A stretch of 44,473 bases of DNA, taken from assembly GCA_016869375.1 (NCBI GenBank), contig VGEH01000019.1:1-44473 (forward strand), written 5' to 3'. The DNA comes from Alphaproteobacteria bacterium (lineage in GTDB: Bacteria > Pseudomonadota > Alphaproteobacteria > SHVZ01). The notes beneath the pieces were generated by a model. The model did not search any database and was not told the DNA's origin. It was given only the letters and a program-made list of their open reading frames with translations. This document shows, one piece after another, positions 9,582 to 15,903 of this stretch (within the stretch, counting starts at the first letter, position 1; each line of letters starts with the position of its first letter). The translations under genes were made by a program, and so were the position numbers.

Positions 9582-10453
9582 AGCGCGGAAAACCCGAAGA
9601 GCCGCGCCGGATTGTCGACCAGGATCCGCTTCCGCGCCGTCGCATCCGGCACCGCCTCGGCGAGCCAGTCGATGAGATCGCCATCATCAGGCATCGGCTC
9701 GGCCTGGGGATGCGGAAAGTTGGAACCCCACAGGCATCGCTCCGGTGCCGCGCTCGCGAACCGCTTCGCCAGTATCGCGGCCTTCGGAAAGCGAGGACCG
9801 ACCGGCTCGCCGACATAAGGTCCGGAGAGCTTGGCCCAGCCGCGCCCGCTGTCGAGCAATCGCAGGACCGCTGCGATCCCCGGATGGTTATCGCCATGCT
9901 CAGGCCGGATCAGCGACAGATGGTCGATCGCGACGTCGATCGGCAGCGCGAGAAGCTGGCCGACGACCTCCGCCAGGGTTTCGGGCTTCGTCTGGACTTC
10001 CAGATGCCAGCCGCGCGCGGCAAGGCGCGGTGCCAACATCGGCAGATGCTCCAGCTTGAGCGCCCCCGGCAGCACGAGATTGATCCGGACGGCGCGGAAG
10101 CCGAGCCGGTGCAGGCGGTCGAGTTCCGACTCCGCGACGTCGGGGCGAACCAGGGCAACGCCGCGAAAACGGTCGGGATAGACAGCAAGCGCTTCCTCGG
10201 TCGCACGCAGATCCTCGGCATAGACGTTGGAGGCAACCAGCACGGCACGGCTCACGCCGATCGCCTGATGCATGCGGATCAGGCGGCCCGGATGCATGCC
10301 CGGGGCGGGCGTGTAGGGACGTCCCGGATTGAAGGGAAAGCGCCCCGGCGGCGCGAAGACATGCACATGGCAGTCGGTGGCCCCCGCCGGAACCGGATGG
10401 ACGGGCCGGCGCGGCGTATCGAGGGGTGGCAGGACCGAGGCAGGGACCGTCAT
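9578..10453 (-). CDS. Amidohydrolase-2 family hydrolase (LigI-like)
   Basis: The 291-residue protein is a TIM-barrel metal-dependent hydrolase of the amidohydrolase-2 type. The strand-1 motif DCHVHVF (about residues 27-33) and the C-terminal WGSNFPHPQ motif with its catalytic aspartate region are present. The closest characterised group I can name is 2-pyrone-4,6-dicarboxylate lactonase and related lactonases or decarboxylases, but no other aromatic-degradation gene is nearby, so the substrate is open. The stop is shared with the start of the glycosyltransferase downstream (GTGA), an odd partner. It is divergent from the LysE gene across about 60 bases. Confidence 0.83.
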   Translation of the reverse strand: MTVPASVLPPLDTPRRPVHPVPAGATDCHVHVFAPPGRFPFNPGRPYTPAPGMHPGRLIRMHQAIGVSRAVLVASNVYAEDLRATEEALAVYPDRFRGVALVRPDVAESELDRLHRLGFRAVRINLVLPGALKLEHLPMLAPRLAARGWHLEVQTKPETLAEVVGQLLALPIDVAIDHLSLIRPEHGDNHPGIAAVLRLLDSGRGWAKLSGPYVGEPVGPRFPKAAILAKRFASAAPERCLWGSNFPHPQAEPMPDDGDLIDWLAEAVPDATARKRILVDNPARLFGFSAL

Positions 10454-10516
10454 CGCGCCGACTGTACCAGAGTCCGGTCGACGCCGCGGACGCCCGGCGC
10501 TATGTCTGCCTTCCGA

Positions 10517-11137
10517 ATGACCGACAATCCCGTCCTCTTCCTCAAAGGCCTCCTGCTCGGCCTCTCGATCGCAGCCCCGGTCGGACCTATCGGCATACTT
10601 TGCATCCGCCGCTCGCTCGAAGCGGGGTTCTGGCCCGGTGTCGCCGGCGGGCTCGGCACCGCCGTCGCCGATGCCGTCTATGCCGCCATCGCCGCCTTTG
10701 GCCTCACTGCCGTCTCGAGCCTGCTGGTGCAGGCGCAGGGCGTGCTCTCCGTGGTCGGCGGCGCCGCGCTGACATGGCTCGGCTGGGTCGCGATGTCGGG
10801 AAAGCCGCCCGAGGCCGCGGCCGACGCGCCGATCACGCGATCGCTGTGGCCGACCTTCGCCAGCACCTTCCTGCTGACCATGGCCAATCCGGCGACGATC
10901 CTGACCTTCGCCGCGATCTTCGCCGGGCTCGGCCTCGCTGCCGCCGATACCTCCGCCGGCGCCACCGTCCTGGTGATCGGCGTGCTACTGGGATCGCTGC
11001 TGTGGTGGGCGATCCTTTCTGGCGCGGTCAGCGTGCTGCGCCAACGCATCTCGGCCACGGTGATCCTCTGGATCAACCGCGCGTCCGGTGCCCTGCTCGC
11101 CGGCTTCGGCGTCGTGCTCGTGATCGGGCTATTGTGA
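10517..11137 (+). CDS. LysE/RhtB-family exporter
   Basis: The 206-residue membrane protein has about six hydrophobic segments and the LysE-family opening: GLLLGLSIAAPVGPIGILC followed by IRRSLEAGFWPGVAGGLGTA. The AxPGP-like turn (here APVGPIG) in helix 1 is characteristic. Members export amino acids or related cations from the cytoplasm; the substrate is unknown. The ATG at 10517 gives the usual short pre-helix N-terminus, while ATG 10502, five codons earlier, is also possible. Neither has a convincing Shine-Dalgarno. The methyltransferase gene follows after seven bases, suggesting one transcript. Confidence 0.87.
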   Translation: MTDNPVLFLKGLLLGLSIAAPVGPIGILCIRRSLEAGFWPGVAGGLGTAVADAVYAAIAAFGLTAVSSLLVQAQGVLSVVGGAALTWLGWVAMSGKPPEAAADAPITRSLWPTFASTFLLTMANPATILTFAAIFAGLGLAAADTSAGATVLVIGVLLGSLLWWAILSGAVSVLRQRISATVILWINRASGALLAGFGVVLVIGLL

Positions 11138-11144
11138 CCCTGGC

Positions 11145-12050
11145 GTGACCCAGGAGACAGGCTATCTCGCCGCCGAAGGCTTCGAAGCCCAGCTCGCCGA
11201 AGAGCTGGGCAGCGATGCCGTCGCCCATGGCCGGCTCTTCCTCGCGCCGGGACCGGCGCGGTCGGCCGCCTGGGCGATCAACACCTGGTTCGAGCCTAAG
11301 CGCCTTCCGATCGCCTCGATCGCCGACGGCGCCAAGGCGCTCCGCGCCATTCAGCGCAATTGGGCGCTCTACGCCTTCGCCAAGCACGGCCGCGCCAGAC
11401 TGATCCAGGAACGGCTGCCGAGCGTCTCGGCGAAGCCTATGGTCTTTCCCGCCGAAGCGCCGACAGCGCCGCTCGGCTCCTGGACGCTGCTCGACGAAGG
11501 GACCTTGCTGGCAGCCGCGCGCTGCTCCAATCCCTTTCCCAACGGCGAAGTCCGCTTCGTCGAGGACAAGGCCGGACCGCCCAACCGTGCGTACCTAAAA
11601 CTCTGGGAGGCGCTGACCCTGGCGCGGCGGTGGCCCAAGCCCGGCGAACGCTGCCTCGACCTCGGCGCCAGCCCCGGCGGCTGGACCTGGGTGCTGGCCA
11701 AGCTCGGCGCACCGGTCGTCGCCGTCGACAAGGCGCCGCTCTATCCGGCGATCGCCGCCATGCCCGGCGTCGAGGCGCAACAGGTGAGCGCCTTCGCCCT
11801 AGAGCCCGGGGAGGCCGGCCTAGTCGACTGGCTCTTCTCCGACATCGTCTGCTATCCCGAGCGGCTCTATCGCCTGGTCGAGCGCTGGCTCGCCGCCGGT
11901 CGCGTGCGCAACTTCGTCTGCACGATCAAGTTCCAGGGCGAGACCGACCACGCCACCGCGCGACGCTTTGCCGAGATCCCCGGCTCGCGCGTGATGCACT
12001 TGCACCACAACAAGCATGAGCTAACGTGGCTTAAACTCGAGGAGCCCTGA
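11145..12050 (+). CDS. RlmM-like / FtsJ-fold 2'-O-methyltransferase
   Basis: The 301-residue protein has an N-terminal region (about 1-110) and a C-terminal Rossmann methyltransferase with the SAM motif LDLGASPGGWTW (about 171-182). The RNA 2'-O-ribose methyltransferase tetrad K-D-K-E is complete: K152 in AYLKLWEA, D233 in LFSDIV, K262 in CTIKFQGE and E292 in NKHELTWL. This argues for an RNA ribose methyltransferase in the RlmM/RrmJ superfamily; E. coli RlmM, which modifies C2498 of 23S rRNA, is about 65 residues longer. The start is GTG 11145. The stop overlaps the next gene by one base (TGATG). Confidence 0.87.
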   Translation: MTQETGYLAAEGFEAQLAEELGSDAVAHGRLFLAPGPARSAAWAINTWFEPKRLPIASIADGAKALRAIQRNWALYAFAKHGRARLIQERLPSVSAKPMVFPAEAPTAPLGSWTLLDEGTLLAAARCSNPFPNGEVRFVEDKAGPPNRAYLKLWEALTLARRWPKPGERCLDLGASPGGWTWVLAKLGAPVVAVDKAPLYPAIAAMPGVEAQQVSAFALEPGEAGLVDWLFSDIVCYPERLYRLVERWLAAGRVRNFVCTIKFQGETDHATARRFAEIPGSRVMHLHHNKHELTWLKLEEP

Positions 12051-12865
12051 TGCGCCTGTTCCTTCGCCTGCTGCTCGGCCTCCTGCTCGGTTCCGTGCTG
12101 CAGCCGGCGGTGGCCGCCGACCGGCCTCTGCTTTTCTCCTACGAAGCGACGTCGAGCCAGCTCGGACTTTCCAAGCTGCGCGACGCGCAATACGCCGACC
12201 GCGCCGCCTTCACCGCGAAGGTCAAGGACGAGATTCTGCCCGACATCCTCCGCGCCGTCGGCGTCGATCCGGCCAAGGTCCGAACCGAGCTCACGCCGGG
12301 CGGCTACCTGCTGCGCACGAACGCCTCGCTGCAGTCGCGCGTCGTCGTCGACGACCGCCAGGCGGACCGCCTTGCCGCGGCGCTGGGATTTGTCTTCCGC
12401 CAGTCGAGCGTGCTGGTCTCCGATCTCGCCGACGCCAATGGCGGGACCGGCTTCGTCGTCGTCCGTTTCCAGAAGGGCACGCTGACCGCGGCGAAGGCGC
12501 AGGACTTCTTCGTGCACGCCGCCGATGTGCACAAGGGACTTGGCGGCGGCTACACCGCCTTCGGCGACGACATGATTTTCCTCAACGTCCGCGACGGCGC
12601 CGGCAAGCCGTATAGCGAGCTCAGCGACCGCGACTTCGCGCGCGGCCTGAGGCCTGCGGCGATGAGCTACAAGGGCGGCAAGGCCAAAATCGCCCGCGTC
12701 GGTCAGGCGAAGGCAAAATTTGTCAGCAATTCCTGGCGCCAGAAGCCGAACGGCGAAGACTACGCGGCCATCCTCGGCCAGCCGCTGGTCTCGCGCCTCA
12801 GGCCGCTGCAGGAGCGCCACACCGCGATGATCATGGACGCCGCCGAGCGCTGGGGATGGAAATGA
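12050..12865 (+). CDS. Secreted protein of unknown function
   Basis: I do not recognise this 271-residue protein. It begins with a clear signal peptide: a charged MRLFLR, a leucine-rich core and a cleavage site after AVA (VAADRPL, about residue 23). The mature part is soluble and mixed alpha/beta, with VVVDDRQADRLAAALGFVFRQSS and GFVVVRFQKGTLTAAKAQDFF as its most regular segments; it has no cysteine pair or metal motif that I can see. It overlaps the methyltransferase by one base and the BMP-type binding protein by a few bases, so it is probably made with the latter and may share its periplasmic location. Confidence 0.75.
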   Translation: MRLFLRLLLGLLLGSVLQPAVAADRPLLFSYEATSSQLGLSKLRDAQYADRAAFTAKVKDEILPDILRAVGVDPAKVRTELTPGGYLLRTNASLQSRVVVDDRQADRLAAALGFVFRQSSVLVSDLADANGGTGFVVVRFQKGTLTAAKAQDFFVHAADVHKGLGGGYTAFGDDMIFLNVRDGAGKPYSELSDRDFARGLRPAAMSYKGGKAKIARVGQAKAKFVSNSWRQKPNGEDYAAILGQPLVSRLRPLQERHTAMIMDAAERWGWK

Positions 12866-13839
12866 TGCGCCGCTTCGCCCTCCTCGCTTTCGCCTTGCTG
12901 CTGGCGCTGCCGGCGGCTGCCGCCGAGATCAAGCCGGCCGTGCTCTACGCGGTCGGCCAGAAGTTCGACAAGAGCTTCAACGAAGGCGCCTATGAAGGCG
13001 CGATGCGCTTCAAGGCCGCAGCTGGCGGCGAGGTGCTGGAGTTCGAGCCGACCAGCCCGGCGCAGTTCGAGCAAGGCGTCGCCGCGCTGGTCCGTCGCGG
13101 CGCCACCGATATCGTCGCGGTCGGCTTCTATTACGCGGCGCCGATGGTTCAGGTGGCGCCTCGCCATCCAGATGTCCGGTTCACCTTGATCGACGCGGAG
13201 AGCAACCAGCCGAATGTCCGCTCGGTCGTGTTCAAGGAGCATGAGGGGGCGTTTCTCGCCGGCATGCTCGCCGGCCTCGCCGCGCCCTCCGGCCGCATCG
13301 GCTTCGTCGGCGCCATGGACATCCCGCTGATCCGCAAATTCGCGGTCGGCTACGAGGAAGGCGCCAAGCATGTGCGCCCCGACGTGCTGGTGCTGACCAA
13401 CTTCATCGGTAATACGCCGGCCGCCTTCTCCGATCCGTCGGGCGGCAAGGAGCTGGCGCGCAGCCAGATCGAGCGCGGCGCCCAGGTGATCTTCGCCGGC
13501 GCCGGTACCTCGAATTTCGGCGTCTTCCAGGCGGCAGCCGAGATGCAGCGCCTAGCCATCGGCGTCGACTCCAACCAGAACGGCCTACATCCGGGAACCA
13601 TCCTGACCTCGCAGCTGAAGCGCGTCGACCTCGCGGTCGAGCGCAGCTTCCAGGCGGCGCGCGACGGCTCATGGAAGCCGGGCAGGGTCGAGCTCGGCCT
13701 CGCCGAGGAGGGCGTCGGCCTCGCCTTCGATGCCCACAACGCGCCGCTGGTGAAGCCGGAATGGCGGCGCCAGATCGACGCCGCGCGCGCCGACATCATC
13801 GCCGGCAAGATCAAGGTCACCGATTTCACCAAGCGCTGA
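12862..13839 (+). CDS. BMP/PnrA-family substrate-binding protein
   Basis: The 325-residue exported protein has a signal peptide (RRFALLAFALLLALPAAAAEI) and the fold of basic-membrane-protein (PnrA/TmpC) receptors. Family hallmarks are KSFNEGAYEGAMRF near the N-terminus, EHEGAFLAGMLAGLAAPSG and IGFVGAMDIPLIRKFAVGYEEG, then GAGTSNFGVFQAA and IGVDSNQN in the C-terminal lobe. Characterised members bind purine nucleosides for ABC importers in the periplasm. No permease or ATPase gene is adjacent, so it is an orphan receptor here. I chose the ATG that overlaps the previous stop (ATGA); ATG at 12856 and 12865 are in the same frame. Confidence 0.88.
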   Translation: MMRRFALLAFALLLALPAAAAEIKPAVLYAVGQKFDKSFNEGAYEGAMRFKAAAGGEVLEFEPTSPAQFEQGVAALVRRGATDIVAVGFYYAAPMVQVAPRHPDVRFTLIDAESNQPNVRSVVFKEHEGAFLAGMLAGLAAPSGRIGFVGAMDIPLIRKFAVGYEEGAKHVRPDVLVLTNFIGNTPAAFSDPSGGKELARSQIERGAQVIFAGAGTSNFGVFQAAAEMQRLAIGVDSNQNGLHPGTILTSQLKRVDLAVERSFQAARDGSWKPGRVELGLAEEGVGLAFDAHNAPLVKPEWRRQIDAARADIIAGKIKVTDFTKR

Positions 13840-13846
13840 GCCGGCC

Positions 13847-14386
13847 ATGCTGATCGTCTTCGGCGGACTTCCCGGCACCGGCAAGACGACGCTCTCGCGC
13901 GAGGTCGCCAAGGAGCGCGGCGCCGTCTATCTCCGCATCGACACAATCGAGCAGGCGCTCCGCGCCTCCGACTGCCTCGCCGGCGATGTCGGGCCGGCCG
14001 GCTACTTCGTCGCTTATGAGCTGGCGCGGGCCAACCTGCTTCTCGGCGGCACCGTCGTCGCCGACTCGGTCAACCCCATTGCGATCACGCGCGATGCCTG
14101 GCGCGACATCGCCATCCGGGCGTCAGCCGCCGTGGTCGAGATCGAAGTGATCTGCTCCGATCCGGCCGAGCACCGGGCCCGCGTCGAGACGCGCGAGGTC
14201 GATGTGCCGGGACTGATCAAGCCGACCTGGAAGGAAGTGGTCGAGCGCGAGTACGAGCCGTGGCCGCGGCCGAGGATCCTCGTCGATACGGCGGGAAGGA
14301 CGGTCGCCGAGGCGCTCGGCGACCTGAAGGCTCAGATGCAGACGGTCTTGAGCGGCGGAAAGCCGTTGAAGCCGACCGAGGAGTAG
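13847..14386 (+). CDS. P-loop kinase (AAA_33 type)
   Basis: The 179-residue protein begins almost directly with a Walker A motif, GGLPGTGKTTLSREVA (residues 6-21), as in small-molecule kinases of the AAA_33/zeta-like group. RIDTIEQALR follows the second strand, and a lid-like segment ETREVDVPGLIKPTWKEV lies near 120-137. It probably phosphorylates a small metabolite in the cytoplasm, but the substrate is unknown; a shikimate-kinase or gluconate-kinase identity is not supported because their specific motifs are absent. It follows the BMP receptor by seven bases. The 3' end overlaps the convergent ornithine decarboxylase gene by 55 bases. Confidence 0.83.
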   Translation: MLIVFGGLPGTGKTTLSREVAKERGAVYLRIDTIEQALRASDCLAGDVGPAGYFVAYELARANLLLGGTVVADSVNPIAITRDAWRDIAIRASAAVVEIEVICSDPAEHRARVETREVDVPGLIKPTWKEVVEREYEPWPRPRILVDTAGRTVAEALGDLKAQMQTVLSGGKPLKPTEE

Positions 14387-15594
14387 GCCGAGGTATAGGC
14401 ACCGGTCGACAGGATCAGCACCTTGTCGCCGGCGGTGAGCGCCAGCGGCAGCTTGAGATCCGTCTTCTCGTAGAGCGTATCGACGGAATCGCAGCTCGGG
14501 CCGGCAAGCACGACCGGACCGGCCGGACCGCCGTCATGCGGCGTCTTGATCCGGTACTTGATCGCCTCGTCGATGGTTTCGGCGAGGCCCGAGAACTTGC
14601 CGATGTCGAGATAGACCCAGCGCTTCTCGTCGCCGATGTCCTTCTCGGAGACCAGCACGACCTCGGCCTGGATCACGCCGGCATCGCCGACGACCTGGCG
14701 GCCCGGCTCGACGATGATCTCCGGCATGCGGCCGGCGAAGTGGCGGTTCATGGAGGCCATGATCGCCTTGCCATAGGCCTCGAGCGCCGGGACTTCCGTG
14801 CGGTAGCGCGAGGGGAAGCCGCCGCCGATGTTCAGGAGGCGCACCTCGATGCCGCGCTCGGCGAGCGTCTTGGACATCTCGGCCGCGGTCGCGATCGCCG
14901 GCTCCCAGCGTGACGGATCGGTCTGCTGCGAGCCGACATGGAAGGAGATGCCGACCGGATCGAGTCCCAGGTCGCGGGCGCGGGTCAGAAGCTCGATGGC
15001 AAGCCGCGGCGTGCAGCCGAATTTCTTGGAGAGCGGCCAGTCGGCGCCGGCGCAGTCGACCAGGACGCGGCAGAAGACCTGCGAGCCCGGCGCCAGCTCG
15101 GCCAGCTTCTCGAGCTCGGCCTGGCTGTCGAAGGCGAAGAGGCGGACACCCTTGGCGAAGGCATGCGCGATCTCGCTGCGCTTCTTGATGGTGTTGCCGT
15201 ATCCGATGCGGTCCGGCGCGACACCGAGCGAGAGGCAGAGATCGATCTCGCCCTGGCTCGCCGTATCGAAGTAGCAGCCCAGCGGAGCAAGGCGCTGGAT
15301 CACCTCCGGCGCCGGGTTGGCCTTGATCGCGTAGTAGATCTTGGTCAGCGGCAGCGCGCGGCGCAGCGACAGGTAGGCATGCTCGACCACGTCGAGGTCG
15401 ATCACCAGCGTCGGCGCGTTCAGCGGCGTGTCGGCGAGGTAGCGCGCGATCTTGGCCGTGACCTCGCCCTGCGCGACGGCCTGCGGCTGCGGCGGGACCA
15501 GCGCGATGGCGCGGCGGCGTGCCTGCTGTACGCGATCGCCGACGACCTGCTTCTTTGCTCTAGCGGACCGCACTGCGGCCCTCGGCTGCTGCAA
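14332..15594 (-). CDS. Ornithine decarboxylase, type III PLP fold
   Basis: The protein is an alanine-racemase-fold decarboxylase of the eukaryotic/alphaproteobacterial ornithine (or lysine/ornithine) decarboxylase group, making putrescine. Signatures, counted from the TTG start, are YYAIKANP with PLP lysine K91, SFHVGSQQ, IGGGFPSRY, EPGRQVV and the C-terminal GPSCDSVDTL active-site cysteine loop. The 420-residue form carries about 45 extra N-terminal residues compared with usual homologues, which begin near TAKIARYLAD. There is no in-frame ATG in that extension: only TTG 15594, nine bases after a GGAGG, or internal GTG codons. A better placed ATG (15598) lies in another frame and closes after 12 codons. 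Lysine decarboxylase is the main alternative activity. Confidence 0.9.
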   Translation of the reverse strand: MQQPRAAVRSARAKKQVVGDRVQQARRRAIALVPPQPQAVAQGEVTAKIARYLADTPLNAPTLVIDLDVVEHAYLSLRRALPLTKIYYAIKANPAPEVIQRLAPLGCYFDTASQGEIDLCLSLGVAPDRIGYGNTIKKRSEIAHAFAKGVRLFAFDSQAELEKLAELAPGSQVFCRVLVDCAGADWPLSKKFGCTPRLAIELLTRARDLGLDPVGISFHVGSQQTDPSRWEPAIATAAEMSKTLAERGIEVRLLNIGGGFPSRYRTEVPALEAYGKAIMASMNRHFAGRMPEIIVEPGRQVVGDAGVIQAEVVLVSEKDIGDEKRWVYLDIGKFSGLAETIDEAIKYRIKTPHDGGPAGPVVLAGPSCDSVDTLYEKTDLKLPLALTAGDKVLILSTGAYTSAYSSVGFNGFPPLKTVCI

Positions 15595-15598
15595 TCAT
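15560..15598 (-). other. Possible upstream leader peptide of ornithine decarboxylase
   Basis: An ATG at 15598 lies five bases after a GGAGG and opens a 12-codon frame, MIAAAEGRSAVR, ending in TAG at 15560-15562. It overlaps the start of the decarboxylase frame. Its ribosome-binding site is better spaced than that of the decarboxylase TTG. It could be a regulatory leader peptide, the true start followed by a sequencing frameshift, or chance. Confidence 0.35.
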
Positions 15599-15717
15599 AG
15601 TCACCTCCCTCTCGGTTCCGGCCTCGAAGCCAGCCCGGTTCCGCACCGGGTTTCCAAAAAGGACGCGTACCGTCGTTGCATAACCTCGAAGGGCCATAGG
15701 CACGTGCGAGTGCGTCT
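15595..15717 (-). ncRNA. Structured 5' leader of ornithine decarboxylase (speF-type RNA candidate)
   Basis: About 120 bases separate a plausible promoter from the decarboxylase start. The transcript contains a perfect 6-bp hairpin CCCGGT-loop-ACCGGG (15634-15650), a run of five U residues (15656-15660) and two copies of CGGAACCG, one of which overlaps the hairpin. Established knowledge: a conserved RNA motif named speF (Rfam RF00518) lies in front of ornithine decarboxylase genes in Alphaproteobacteria. Assignment to that family is from position and general appearance only. Confidence 0.45.
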
Positions 15718-15724
15718 GCGGCGG

Positions 15725-15752
15725 AATTTAGTCGGAACGCCCCCCGACACAA
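15725..15752 (-). promoter_or_regulatory. Candidate promoter of ornithine decarboxylase
   Basis: On the minus strand TTGTGT (15752-15747) and TAAATT (15730-15725) are separated by 16 bases, an acceptable sigma-70 arrangement. This would start transcription near 15717. The match is moderate and untested. The rest of the gap (15753-15860) holds an A7 run at 15774-15780, which reads as T7 on the minus strand and may end the upstream beta-propeller transcript. Confidence 0.35.
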
Positions 15753-15860
15753 GACCAAATTTCGGGCCATCGTAAAAAAACCGTCATCCGGCCGATTCCG
15801 GCGGCGACTCGCCGCGCCTCAAAGTCTGCGTCGGATCGGGAGACCGCGCTCAGGCGCGGA

Positions 15861-15893
15861 ATCGGCTGCCCCGGCATCGCCGGGACAGCCGAT
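15861..15893 (-). terminator. Stem-loop after the beta-propeller gene
   Basis: ATCGGCTG (15861-15868) pairs with CAGCCGAT (15886-15893) and the inner CCCGGC with GCCGGG, leaving a small ATC loop and one mismatch. It lies ten bases past the stop of the large minus-strand gene. No T run follows directly; the nearest is the T7 at 15774-15780. It may act as an mRNA 3' stabiliser or a terminator. Confidence 0.55.
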
Positions 15894-15903
15894 CCGGAAG
15901 CGC

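Noticed and set aside
8001-9818. A 605-codon open frame on the plus strand opposite the GT41 glycosyltransferase
   Set aside because: It is antisense to a clear gene, is arginine-rich with no recognisable domain, and arises from the high-G+C codon pattern of the minus-strand gene.
14332-15594. Diaminopimelate decarboxylase instead of ornithine decarboxylase
   Set aside because: The GPSCDSVD loop, the YYAIKANP spacing and the chain length fit the ornithine decarboxylase branch of the fold better than LysA.
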